Shown here piece by piece: positions 51,588-59,423 of a DNA stretch of 64,000 nt. The DNA comes from Rhodobacterales bacterium (GTDB taxonomy: Bacteria; Pseudomonadota; Alphaproteobacteria; Rhizobiales; Stappiaceae). The translations under genes and the position numbers were made by a program. The notes under the pieces are model-generated. The model saw only the letters and a list, made by a program, of their open reading frames with translations. It was not told the origin of the DNA and did not search any database. The first letter of the stretch is position 1, and every line of letters starts with the position of its first letter. The stretch covers positions 124,001-188,000 of the forward strand of contig VIRH01000141.1 in NCBI GenBank assembly GCA_008107755.1, read 5' to 3'.

Positions 51588-51790
51588 GCCGAAGGCCGCC
51601 AAGGCATCAGATAGTGCCGCCATCCTGACGAGGACCATCAGGTCCGTCTCGATGGATGGGCGGCACGACCGGAGCAAGCATCCTGTCCGTTGAGACAGCG
51701 CTCACGCGCCTCTTCAGGATGAGGAAAAAGATGAAATTGGGACCGACTTGCGACCTCGGGTCGGGTGCCAAGGAGAAACAGGGAAACGAC

Positions 51791-52429
51791 ATGGCCCAGG
51801 ACGTAGAGAAGATCGAGAAGGTAATGTGCGCCGCGCCGGTGATCCCGGTGCTGATCGTGGAAGATCCGAAGAAGGCGGTGCCGATGGCCGAGGCGCTGGT
51901 GCGCGGCGGCCTGCCTGCCATCGAGATCACGCTGCGCACGCCCAGGGCTCTTGAGGCGATTGACGCGGTCAATGAACACGTTGAGGGTGCCATTGTCGGT
52001 GCCGGCACGGTGCTGGACGACAGGCAGTATGACGCAGCGGTCTCCGCAGGTGCCCGTTTCATCGTCTCTCCGGGCGCGACGCAGAAGCTTCTCGATGCGG
52101 CGGACCAGCACAGCGTGCCGCTGCTGCCTGGTGCCGCAACCGCCTCGGAGGTGATGTTCCTCCTGGAACGAGGATACGAGCGCCTGAAATTCTTCCCCGC
52201 GGAACAGGCGGGCGGCGCCGCCTATCTCAAGTCCCTGTCCTCACCGCTGGCAGCCGCCAAGTTCTGCCCAACGGGAGGAGTTTCGCTGCAAAAGGCGCCG
52301 GACTACCTGAAGCTACCGAACGTGCTCTGCGTCGGCGGCTCCTGGATTGCAGATGCAAAGGCGATTGCGGAAGAAGACTGGGCCGGCATCGAAGAGCGTG
52401 CGCGCGCTGCATGCGGCCTGACGGGCTGA
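51791..52429 (+). CDS. eda: 2-dehydro-3-deoxy-phosphogluconate aldolase
   Basis: A 212-residue class I aldolase splitting KDPG into pyruvate and glyceraldehyde-3-phosphate. The catalytic Glu lies in AIEITLRTP, the Schiff-base Lys in RLKFFPAEQAGG, and the GVSL and GGSW phosphate motifs are intact. The ATG at 51791 has AGGGAAACGAC just before it; the open frame above (from 51656) gives an unlikely 45-residue leader. It completes the zwf-edd-eda route. The 200-base gap from edd shows no palindrome like those at zwf and pgi. Confidence 0.95.
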   Translation: MAQDVEKIEKVMCAAPVIPVLIVEDPKKAVPMAEALVRGGLPAIEITLRTPRALEAIDAVNEHVEGAIVGAGTVLDDRQYDAAVSAGARFIVSPGATQKLLDAADQHSVPLLPGAATASEVMFLLERGYERLKFFPAEQAGGAAYLKSLSSPLAAAKFCPTGGVSLQKAPDYLKLPNVLCVGGSWIADAKAIAEEDWAGIEERARAACGLTG

Positions 52430-52479
52430 GATAGCGAAAGCATGGTCCCTGGAGCGCAGCAGATGTAAGAGGTTGGGTG

Positions 52480-53058
52480 TCAGCCGATGGCACCCATCTC
52501 CTCTACCCCACTGGTTTCCAGTGTCCGGTCCCAGAGAAGGCGCATGCCGGCGGACGTGTCGTTGCGCCATGCAAATTCCGCGACGACCGGCTTGTCGAAA
52601 TTCTTCATCGTCAGCAGAACCTCATTGGGCAGCGCACTTAGTCCCTTGGCTGTGATGCGGCAGCCGTTGTTGCCCGCATCGACGATCATTCCGGAAATCT
52701 CGGTGATGCCATCCAGATCCGAGATCTTGACCGCAATGCTGACATTGTTGCGCTTTTCCCGGCGCTTGTCCGTAAGGGTCTTTTCCTCGTGCTTGGAAAA
52801 GAGGACCGCCGCGTCTTCGCCCTTCACGGACGTGACATGGGCCTTTGTCAGCTTGCTGCACCCGTTCGGCCGGATGCCGATCGACTTGTAGACCTCGCCG
52901 ATCTGGCTGGACGTCAGCCGGCACCCCCACGCGCTCACGTTCGACACAACGCCATCAATGACCGAAAGCGTGTCGAAATCGACCACCAGAACGTCTTCCT
53001 GAGCGTCCGGCTGATCCTGAAGATGGGAAAATCCGTGTGGCGGTAGATCTGTTGTCAT
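52480..53058 (-). CDS. tandem PilZ-domain protein
   Basis: A 192-residue protein with two PilZ-like halves. The C-terminal half (about 90-180) has DKRREKRNNVSIAVKI, matching the c-di-GMP motif R-x-x-x-R, but its second motif reads VDAGNNGCRI, with Gly where the D/N-x-S-x-x-G Ser should be. The N-terminal half (about 20-85) has the reverse: NVSAWGCRL fits N-x-S-x-x-G, but no R-x-x-x-R lies before it. c-di-GMP binding by either half alone is therefore uncertain. It is on the opposite strand to the sugar genes that flank it, divergent from pgi. The target is unknown; PilZ proteins often affect motility or exopolysaccharide. Confidence 0.87.
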   Translation of the reverse strand: MTTDLPPHGFSHLQDQPDAQEDVLVVDFDTLSVIDGVVSNVSAWGCRLTSSQIGEVYKSIGIRPNGCSKLTKAHVTSVKGEDAAVLFSKHEEKTLTDKRREKRNNVSIAVKISDLDGITEISGMIVDAGNNGCRITAKGLSALPNEVLLTMKNFDKPVVAEFAWRNDTSAGMRLLWDRTLETSGVEEMGAIG

Positions 53059-53309
53059 GAATTCGCTTCCTTGAAATACCTTTTGTCACAAAAATATTTA
53101 GAATGCGTTGAACCAAAGCGGTCTCACAACCCACAAACCATTGACAAACCTGACAATGTTAGGGACTTGGCACGGCCCCAGCCCCAACGATCGTCCGGCT
53201 CAGGACGCCTCCACAAGGTCTCGGTATTGCCATGAATTTGCTCTCCCCCTTGCAAATCTGGTGTGTTATCTGATGCCCGGGCGCCGCACCGGGCGTGAAC
53301 ACAGTCGGC

Positions 53310-53321
53310 TAAATCGATTTA
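53310..53321. promoter_or_regulatory. palindromic operator 3 (upstream of pgi)
   Basis: TAAATCGATTTA is a perfect 12-base palindrome that ends 11 bases before the pgi ATG, almost touching its AAGGA ribosome site. A repressor bound here would block transcription or elongation into pgi. Confidence 0.68.
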
Positions 53322-53332
53322 AGGATAGTCTC

Positions 53333-54955
53333 ATGGCTCTGGAAGCTGCATTCCGTTCGCTCAGACAACAGGCGGACCAGCTGAAAACGACCACGCTGCG
53401 CGACCTGTTCGCCGCCGACCCTGCACGGTTCGATACGTTCTCCGTCCGATGCGACGATCTGCTTCTGGACTATTCGAAGTCGAAGATCGACGGCAAGACC
53501 ATGGACCTTCTCCTGGAGCTTGCGCGCGCGGCCGATGTCGAAGGCCGGCGCTCGGCCATGTTCGCCGGAGAAAAGATCAACGCGACCGAAAAGCGCGCCG
53601 TCCTTCATACCGCCCTTCGCAACCGCTCCGAAGATCCGGTGCTGGTCGACGGCGAGGATGTGATGCCGGACGTCCGCAGCGTTCTCGACGCCATGGCGGA
53701 CTTTTCCGAGGCCGTGCGCTCTGGAGATCTGAAATCCTCCACCGGCGCGCCGTTCACGGATGTGGTGAACATCGGCATCGGAGGCTCGGATCTCGGTCCC
53801 GTCATGGCAACGCTTGCGCTTGCGCCCTATCACGACGGCCCGGCCCTTCACTATGTTTCCAATGTCGACGGCGCCCATATCGCGGACACGCTGGAAATGC
53901 TCGATCCTGCGACGACGTTGATCATCGTCGCGTCCAAGACTTTCACTACGATCGAAACGATGACCAATGCGCAAACCGCGCGCAAATGGATCGCGGATGC
54001 GCTTGGCGAAGAAGCGGTCGGCGATCATTTCGCCGCGGTCTCGACTGCGCTCGACAAGGTCGCCGCCTTCGGCATCGACGAAAACCGCGTCTTCGGTTTC
54101 TGGGACTGGGTCGGCGGACGCTATTCCATCTGGTCAGCCATCGGCCTGCCGCTGATGATCGCGATCGGCCCCGATGCATTTTCCGATTTCCTTGAAGGCG
54201 CCTATGCACTCGACACCCATTTCAGGGAAGCGCCGCTAGCTGAGAACCTGCCGGTTCTGATGGCCCTGATCGGTGTGTGGAACCGGGACGTCCTCGGCCT
54301 TTCCTCGCGCGCCGTCCTTCCCTACGACCAGCGCCTGTCCCGTCTGCCGGCCTATCTCCAGCAGCTCGACATGGAATCGAACGGCAAGCGCGTGAAGCTC
54401 AACGGCACACCGGTGGAAGAAGAGACGGGCCCGGTGGTCTGGGGCGAACCGGGCACCAACGGTCAGCACGCCTTCTACCAGCTCCTGCACCAGGGCACGA
54501 CCGTCATCCCGTGCGAGTTTCTGATCGCCGCCAACGGCCATGAGGATGACCTCAAGCATCACCATGACCTGCTGATGGCCAATTGCCTGGCGCAGTCGGA
54601 AGCGCTGATGCTGGGCCGGACGCTGGAGGAAGCCAGGAGCCTCCTGTCTGCGTCGGGTCTCGAGAGTGCGGAAGTCGAACGGCTGGCCCCGCACAAGGTG
54701 TTTCCGGGCGACCGTCCGTCGATGACGCTCGTCTACGACACCCTGACGCCCTTCGCACTCGGCCGCCTGATTGCCCTTTATGAACACCGCGTCTTCGTGG
54801 AAGGCGTCATCTGGGGAATCAATTCCTTCGACCAGTGGGGCGTTGAACTCGGCAAGGAGCTCGCGACCGCCCTTTTGCCGATGGTCAAGGGAGAGGTTCC
54901 GGCCGACGACAAGGACGCTTCGACCCGCGGTCTTCTTGCGGCGCTCAAGGGCTGA
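53333..54955 (+). CDS. pgi: glucose-6-phosphate isomerase
   Basis: A 540-residue phosphoglucose isomerase interconverting fructose-6-phosphate and glucose-6-phosphate. Visible motifs: INATEKRAVLHTALRN (I-N-x-T-E-x-R-A-x-L-H-x-A-L-R), VNIGIGGSDLGPVMATLAL, ASKTFTTIETMTNA, WDWVGGRYSIWSAIGLPL (signature 1) and GINSFDQWGVELGKELA (signature 2). Complete, with normal length. The ATG at 53333 has AAGGA 7 bases upstream; the frame is open further up but those 75 residues are not part of the family. It links FrcK to Zwf, so fructose can enter the Entner-Doudoroff route. Confidence 0.97.
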   Translation: MALEAAFRSLRQQADQLKTTTLRDLFAADPARFDTFSVRCDDLLLDYSKSKIDGKTMDLLLELARAADVEGRRSAMFAGEKINATEKRAVLHTALRNRSEDPVLVDGEDVMPDVRSVLDAMADFSEAVRSGDLKSSTGAPFTDVVNIGIGGSDLGPVMATLALAPYHDGPALHYVSNVDGAHIADTLEMLDPATTLIIVASKTFTTIETMTNAQTARKWIADALGEEAVGDHFAAVSTALDKVAAFGIDENRVFGFWDWVGGRYSIWSAIGLPLMIAIGPDAFSDFLEGAYALDTHFREAPLAENLPVLMALIGVWNRDVLGLSSRAVLPYDQRLSRLPAYLQQLDMESNGKRVKLNGTPVEEETGPVVWGEPGTNGQHAFYQLLHQGTTVIPCEFLIAANGHEDDLKHHHDLLMANCLAQSEALMLGRTLEEARSLLSASGLESAEVERLAPHKVFPGDRPSMTLVYDTLTPFALGRLIALYEHRVFVEGVIWGINSFDQWGVELGKELATALLPMVKGEVPADDKDASTRGLLAALKG

Positions 54956-55147
54956 TCCAAAGGAAGGGGCCAGCAAAAAGATGATTGGCGTTTGTCTCGG
55001 CCCCGACCGCCTTAATTTTGCCCCACCGGGCCTATCTTTTTCACATTGTTAAGGAACTCTGTTCAGCAGCTCTTCCTGCCGCAGTCTCTGTGAGCGATTT
55101 GAAATATTGCCCCGGACCTTAAAGCAGCATATTTTCGAAGAGAGTTT

Positions 55148-55172
55148 TTGACACCATCAGATCTCGCATTAA
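55148..55172 (+). promoter_or_regulatory. possible sigma70 promoter of the lipoprotein cluster
   Basis: A perfect -35 box TTGACA (55148-55153) is followed at about 16-17 bases by a poor -10 (TTAAGA-like). It lies about 65 bases before the first lipoprotein gene. The -10 is weak, so this is tentative. Confidence 0.35.
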
Positions 55173-55235
55173 GAGTTTCTGAGGGGTATTCGATAGAAGG
55201 TACCGTCCCGAACGGTCCAAAAGGGAGAAGCTTTC

Positions 55236-55505
55236 ATGAAAAAGTTGGTTTTGCTTGCAGCCGTGGGCCTCGCGTTGGCGGGTTGTCAGTCCGACAGCCA
55301 GACAGACCGTGCCCTCGTCGGCGGTGGCCTCGGCGCCGCGACCGGCGCAGCTATCGGTGCAGCTGCAACGGGTGATGTCGGTGGCGCGCTCGTGGGTGGT
55401 GCGATTGGTGCAGCCGGTGGTGCAATCGTCGGCTCCGCAACGACGCCGAAGAACTGCGTCGCCTATGACCGTTACGGTAATCCATACCGGGTTGCATGCC
55501 CGTAA
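55236..55505 (+). CDS. glycine-zipper lipoprotein, copy 1 (89 aa)
   Basis: An 89-residue lipoprotein: signal MKKLVLLAAVGLALAGC with a lipobox (L-A-G-C), a short polar linker QSDSQTDRALVG, a glycine-zipper membrane-type segment rich in G-x-x-x-G (GGGLGAATGAAIGAAA, GGAIGAAGGAIVG) and a conserved C-terminus TTPKNCVAYDRYGNPYRVACP. Glycine-zipper lipoproteins of this size are common in Hyphomicrobiales, and some relate to envelope integrity, but no function is established for this one. AAAAGGGAGAAG precedes the ATG. It is the first of three sibling genes. Confidence 0.88.
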   Translation: MKKLVLLAAVGLALAGCQSDSQTDRALVGGGLGAATGAAIGAAATGDVGGALVGGAIGAAGGAIVGSATTPKNCVAYDRYGNPYRVACP

Positions 55506-55556
55506 TATCAAGATAATGCTCTAATATGCGGCCTGATGGCTGGCTGGGGAAAACGA

Positions 55557-55826
55557 ATGAAGCATATTTTTGCGGTTGCGGTCGCAGCCCTTCTTCTTGC
55601 TGGCTGTCAGTCTGACAGCCAGACGGACCGTGCGCTGGTCGGCGGTGGTCTCGGTGCGGCAACCGGCGCGGTCGTCGGTGCAGCAGCAGGTGCCGGCGCA
55701 GGACCGGCTCTTGCCGGCGCTGCCATCGGTGCTGCCGGTGGCGCCATCATCGGTGCGGCAACCACGCCGAAGAATTGCGTTGCCTATGACCGTTACGGCA
55801 ATCCGTACCGGGTGGTCTGCCCCTGA
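55557..55826 (+). CDS. glycine-zipper lipoprotein, copy 2 (89 aa)
   Basis: A close paralogue of the preceding gene, same length. The signal MKHIFAVAVAALLLAGC is different, but from the lipidated Cys the sequence is nearly identical at QSDSQTDRALVGGGLGAATG and again at TTPKNCVAYDRYGNPYRVVCP. The middle has extra Gly/Ala repeats (AAAGAGAGPALAG). The start at 55557 follows GGGGAAAACGA; an in-frame ATG at 55536 would misplace the signal peptide. It begins 51 bases after copy 1 and is probably co-transcribed. This is a recent tandem duplication. Confidence 0.88.
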   Translation: MKHIFAVAVAALLLAGCQSDSQTDRALVGGGLGAATGAVVGAAAGAGAGPALAGAAIGAAGGAIIGAATTPKNCVAYDRYGNPYRVVCP

Positions 55827-56120
55827 TCGGGAAAGACTGCTCAAAGCGACCTCAATCGCTCTGCTTTCGTTCCCGCGCAGCTTGACTGCGCGGGTAACAC
55901 CCGGCCCGACAAGACCGGCCGTCCTTCGGCGAAAACAGCGTCCAGCGCACGACACCGCCTCCCCTCACATCTCCTCGCCTTATTGCCGACCGACAAGATC
56001 GTCCGGTCGTGTTTCCCCATGACTTTCCATTCGATCTTGGATAACTCTGCCCCGGTAAGGGTTCATTAACCATGAAATCCCAACGTGGCGGGAGGTTTAC
56101 TTTCGCCAGGGGGAATCGCG
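55827..56120. other. intergenic region between lipoprotein copies 2 and 3
   Basis: About 290 bases without a credible gene. It may hold the promoter of copy 3; the stretch GGTTCATTAACCATG near 56056-56070 is A/T-rich. No terminator or RNA gene was recognised. Confidence 0.4.
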
Positions 56121-56393
56121 ATGAAAGCCGTCCTTGCCGCCGCAGCGGCTGCCATGCTGCTGACCGGCTGCGCCAATACGGAAAGCCAGCGGGACAGAAT
56201 GCTGATCGGCGCAGGTCTTGGCGCAGCGACGGGCGCGACCCTCGGCGCCGTCGCCGGATCGACGGTGAACGCCACTCTTGCCGGAGCGGCTCTGGGCGCA
56301 ATCGGCGGCGGTCTTGTCGGTGTCGTCACCACGCCGCGAAACTGCATCGCCCATGACCTGGAAGGCACGCCCTACAAGGTGCGCTGTCCCTGA
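56121..56393 (+). CDS. glycine-zipper lipoprotein, copy 3 (90 aa, diverged)
   Basis: A third family member, more diverged: signal MKAVLAAAAAAMLLTGC, polar ANTESQRDRMLIG, glycine zipper GAGLGAATGATLGAVAG and GAALGAIGGGLVG, and C-terminus TTPRNCIAHDLEGTPYKVRCP. The two Cys of the C-terminal motif (N-C and R-C-P) are kept in all three copies, so an intramolecular disulfide in the periplasm is plausible. GGGGGAATCGCG precedes the ATG. A 294-base gap from copy 2 suggests a separate promoter. Confidence 0.87.
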   Translation: MKAVLAAAAAAMLLTGCANTESQRDRMLIGAGLGAATGATLGAVAGSTVNATLAGAALGAIGGGLVGVVTTPRNCIAHDLEGTPYKVRCP

Positions 56394-56784
56394 GCAGGGT
56401 TTGCGCAGCCCACGCGCCTCGTCAAAAGCGTTCTGCACAGCCTCTCTTTCAGCCTCCCTCTTCGCCCCGATCTGATGTCTCGCACCAACGCGAGACCGTA
56501 AGGCCCGAAGGTTGCTTGTCCGCCGGCACGGATATTGATGTCGGTTTGCTGCCCGGCAATCGCCCGCATCACCCAGCGCAAAGCACGTCTTCCCCAACAG
56601 TTTGCCGCCGATCAGGCGGATTTTTTTCGAGTTGCCATGCAGAAGACCGATCGGCAGGTTGCCTATGTCAACACGGGCTTGTTAGGGTCCCCATCTCTTC
56701 CCCCGACCATGGACAGCACCTCTGACGGAGAGTGTCGGAGGCTTTGCGCCGGGTCACCGCACCAAACAAACGTCAGGAAAAGCC
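56394..56784. other. intergenic region between lipoprotein copy 3 and the methyltransferase
   Basis: About 390 bases. The only structure seen is a weak 5-bp hairpin with a T-tract, listed separately. Short open frames here have no ribosome site or recognisable product. Confidence 0.45.
56605..56628 (+). terminator. weak terminator-like hairpin downstream of lipoprotein copy 3
   Basis: CCGCC (56606-56610), loop GATCA, GGCGG (56616-56620) followed by A and seven T residues. The stem is short and lies about 210 bases after the last lipoprotein stop. Confidence 0.4.
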
Positions 56785-57438
56785 ATGCCCCACAACGACG
56801 AATCCGCTTCAACCGGAACCATGTCCTTGAAGGACGGCTCAACCGATTCCAGCGCGATCGCCAGCTATTACGACCAGTGGGCGGACACCTACGACGAAAC
56901 GCTCGTGACCTGGGATTACAAGGCACCTAAGGATGCAGTCGCCCTGCTGTCAGGGCACCTTCAGCCAGGCGCACGCGTTCTCGACGTCGGCTGCGGCACC
57001 GGGTTGGTTTCCGAGGCCCTGAAACGGCAGGCCAACTATCGGATCGACGGTCTGGATATTTCGCCCGCGTCTCTGAAACGCGCCGGCGAGCGCAGCACCT
57101 ACGAAGACCTTGTGTGCCACGACCTCCAGAAACTGCCGCTACCGGTCGAAAGCGACGCCTACGATGCCGCCATTTCCGTCGGTGTTTTGACCTATATCGA
57201 GGATGCGCCCGACCTCCTGCGCGACCTGTGCCGCACCGTGCGCAGTGACGGCGTCATCGGTTTCACCCAACGCACGGACCGCTGGCAGGACCTCGATTTC
57301 AAAGCGAGGATTGATGCCCTTGCCGCCGAGGGCCTCTGGTCGGTCGTTCACATCAGCGAACCCCACGGCTACCTGCCCGGAAACGAGGATTTCGCCGAAG
57401 AGATCAAGATCATCCATACAGTTTGCCGGGTTTCCTGA
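56785..57438 (+). CDS. class I SAM-dependent methyltransferase
   Basis: A 217-residue Rossmann methyltransferase. Motif I is ARVLDVGCGTGLVSEALK (about 63-80), then IDGLDISPASLKRA (acidic loop binding the SAM ribose) and AAISVGVLTYIEDAPDLL (motif IV region). The N-terminus SSAIASYYDQWADTYDETL is typical of Methyltransf_11/25 proteins that act on small molecules. The substrate is unknown. AGGAAAAGCC precedes the ATG. It shares a bidirectional terminator with the convergent ald gene. Confidence 0.92.
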   Translation: MPHNDESASTGTMSLKDGSTDSSAIASYYDQWADTYDETLVTWDYKAPKDAVALLSGHLQPGARVLDVGCGTGLVSEALKRQANYRIDGLDISPASLKRAGERSTYEDLVCHDLQKLPLPVESDAYDAAISVGVLTYIEDAPDLLRDLCRTVRSDGVIGFTQRTDRWQDLDFKARIDALAAEGLWSVVHISEPHGYLPGNEDFAEEIKIIHTVCRVS

Positions 57439-57451
57439 CACCAAAAACGAT

Positions 57452-57477
57452 GAAAGCCGGTCGAAGGACCGGCTTTC
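57452..57477. terminator. bidirectional terminator between methyltransferase and ald
   Basis: GAAAGCCGGTC (57452-57462), loop GAAG, GACCGGCTTTC (57467-57477): an 11-bp symmetrical stem with A/T at its ends in both directions. It lies 14 bases after the methyltransferase stop and 22 bases beyond the ald stop. Confidence 0.8.
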
Positions 57478-57498
57478 AGTTGTTTCCGTCTGTTCAGC

Positions 57499-58641
57499 TT
57501 ACGCGGCAACGCTTGCGGACGTCTGACCGGCGAGTGCATCGACCGGTGACACATAAGCGTAGCCGAGGGCTTCGGCGACGGCTTCGCAGGTAACCTGGCC
57601 GCCGATCACGTTCAGCCCCGGAAGAAAGCAGGGATCTTCGAGAAGAGCCTGTTTTGCGCCCTTGTCGGCAAGGGCAAGCGCGAAGGGCAGCGTCGCGTTG
57701 TTCAGGGCATATGTCGAGGTCTTCGGCACTGCGCCCGGCATATTGGCGACGCAGTAATGCACCACGCCGTCCACGATATACGTCGGGTCGGAATGGGTAG
57801 TCGCCCGCGAGGTCTCGAAGCAGCCGCCCTGGTCGATGGCAACATCCACCAGAACCGAACCCGGCTTCATCCGGCTGACGAGATCACGGGACACGAGCTT
57901 GGGTGCCGACGCGCCGGCGACAAGCACGGCGCCGACCACCATGTCGGCTTCCAGCACATGCTTTTCCAGCGCTGCCCTGGTGGAATAGACCGTCTTCAGC
58001 GCCGGACCGAAGGTCTGCGACAGCCCTGCAAGCACGGACGTGCTGCGATCGAGCACCGTCACGTCCGCGCCGACGCCCAGCGCCATGGTGATGGCGTGGG
58101 AACCGACGACGCCGCCGCCGATCACGACGACCTTTGCCGGCTCCACGCCGGGAACGCCGCCCACAAGTGTGCCGCAACCGCCGGACGCTTTTTCGAGGGC
58201 TTTTGCACCGGCGATCACCGAGAGCCGGCCCGCCACCTGGGACATCGGCACCAGAAGCGGCAGCCCGCCACGGGCGTCGGTCACAGTCTCATAGGCGATA
58301 CAGGTCGCGCCCGATTTGACGAGATCCGCCGTCTGTTCGGCGTCCGGAGCAAGGTGAAGATAGGTGAACAGGATATGGTCCGGACGCAGCATCGCGCGCT
58401 CGACGGCCTGGGGCTCCTTGACCTTCACGATCATGTCGCAGGCATCGAACACCTCACGTGCCGTCGAAAGGATTTTCGCCCCGGCCACTTCATAATCGGC
58501 GTCACTCGCACCGATGCCCGCACCGGCATTGGTTTCGACCATCACCTCATGGCCATGAGCCACCATTTCATGGACGCTGTCCGGGGTCAGACCAACCCGG
58601 TATTCGTGATTCTTGATTTCCTTCGGCACACCGACGCGCAT
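57499..58641 (-). CDS. ald: alanine dehydrogenase
   Basis: A 380-residue NAD-dependent enzyme interconverting L-alanine and pyruvate plus ammonia. Start MRVGVPKEIKNHEYRVGLTP (with the substrate-binding Arg of Y-R-V), substrate Lys in MIVKVKEPQ, the catalytic His in ILFTYLHLAPD, NAD motif VVIGGGVVGSHAITMALG and the late ASDVDVAIDQGG-like VLVDVAIDQGG. Complete. AAGGAG lies 9 bases ahead of the ATG. It is divergent from an Lrp/AsnC regulator, the standard arrangement for alanine-induced ald genes. Confidence 0.96.
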   Translation of the reverse strand: MRVGVPKEIKNHEYRVGLTPDSVHEMVAHGHEVMVETNAGAGIGASDADYEVAGAKILSTAREVFDACDMIVKVKEPQAVERAMLRPDHILFTYLHLAPDAEQTADLVKSGATCIAYETVTDARGGLPLLVPMSQVAGRLSVIAGAKALEKASGGCGTLVGGVPGVEPAKVVVIGGGVVGSHAITMALGVGADVTVLDRSTSVLAGLSQTFGPALKTVYSTRAALEKHVLEADMVVGAVLVAGASAPKLVSRDLVSRMKPGSVLVDVAIDQGGCFETSRATTHSDPTYIVDGVVHYCVANMPGAVPKTSTYALNNATLPFALALADKGAKQALLEDPCFLPGLNVIGGQVTCEAVAEALGYAYVSPVDALAGQTSASVAA

Positions 58642-58748
58642 GATTTCAAAACTCCTTGGAAGGTTTTTATTATCGCGAGAGTCTATGCGTTTTCGTGTCG
58701 AATGTGCTTGCGTTGAAACCTCGTCCAGTTGCCAATTTCACAATCTTG

Positions 58749-58774
58749 TTGCGAGAAATAGTCGCCTCGCGCAA
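58749..58774. promoter_or_regulatory. inverted repeat in the ald-lrp intergenic region
   Basis: TTGCGAG (58749-58755), about 10 bases, CTCGCGCAA (58766-58774): arms match as GCGAG/CTCGC with TTGC outer ends offset by two bases. It lies 48-73 bases before the Lrp gene and about 110 bases before ald, a sensible place for an Lrp-type operator. Confidence 0.4.
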
Positions 58775-58821
58775 TTTTCTGCAGTACACTCTTTCAATCC
58801 TGCAATTTATACGGAGCCTCG

Positions 58822-59286
58822 ATGCAACTGGACAGGCTGGATCGGAAAATCCTGAACGTTCTCCAGAGCGACGGTCGCATCGCCAATGCGGATCTGGCGG
58901 AGAAGGTCGGCCTGTCGGCCTCCGCCTGTCTCAGGCGCATGCGCGCTCTGGAGGAAAGCGGCATCATCGAGACCTATGTCGCCCTGCTGGACCAGCGCAA
59001 GCTGGGCCGGCTTATGGATATCTTCGTGGAGATCTCCCTGATTTCACAAACGAGCGAGAGCCTCGCGAATTTCGAGCACGCCGTCGCCCGCTCGGACGAG
59101 ATCATGGAATGTTTCCTGATGGCCGGCGATGCCGATTACATTCTGCGGCTGACGGCGCGCGACCCGGTCGATTTCGAACGTATCCACCGCGATCACCTTG
59201 CCCAGTTACCCGGCGTCTCGCGCATGAAATCGTCCTTCGCGATCCGGCCGATCGTGCGGAAAACCGCAATTCCGCTCGATGACTGA
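58822..59286 (+). CDS. Lrp/AsnC-family transcriptional regulator (probable ald activator)
   Basis: A 154-residue Lrp protein: N-terminal helix-turn-helix (LDRLDRKILNVLQSDGRIANADLAEKVGLSASACLRRMRALEESGII) and C-terminal ligand domain (DIFVEISLISQTSESLANFE, GDADYILRLTARDPVDFERIH). It probably senses alanine or another amino acid and controls the divergent ald gene; that role is from context, as for AldR-like regulators. GGAG precedes the ATG at 58822. Confidence 0.94.
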   Translation: MQLDRLDRKILNVLQSDGRIANADLAEKVGLSASACLRRMRALEESGIIETYVALLDQRKLGRLMDIFVEISLISQTSESLANFEHAVARSDEIMECFLMAGDADYILRLTARDPVDFERIHRDHLAQLPGVSRMKSSFAIRPIVRKTAIPLDD

Positions 59287-59423
59287 GAACGCCTTGACGG
59301 CTTGCCGGTGTCGCGCGCGCCGCGCCGGACGGCACACTTGCCGTTTGCAGTCTCGACGCGGCAAGGCTTGGGCGATATAGTCCGCATCCACTCGAAGACT
59401 GGAATTTCAAGGAACACGCTCCG

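Noticed and set aside
49890..51677. A 595-codon minus-strand frame opposite edd
   Set aside because: It covers the clear Edd protein with its cluster cysteines; the antisense translation has no recognised features.
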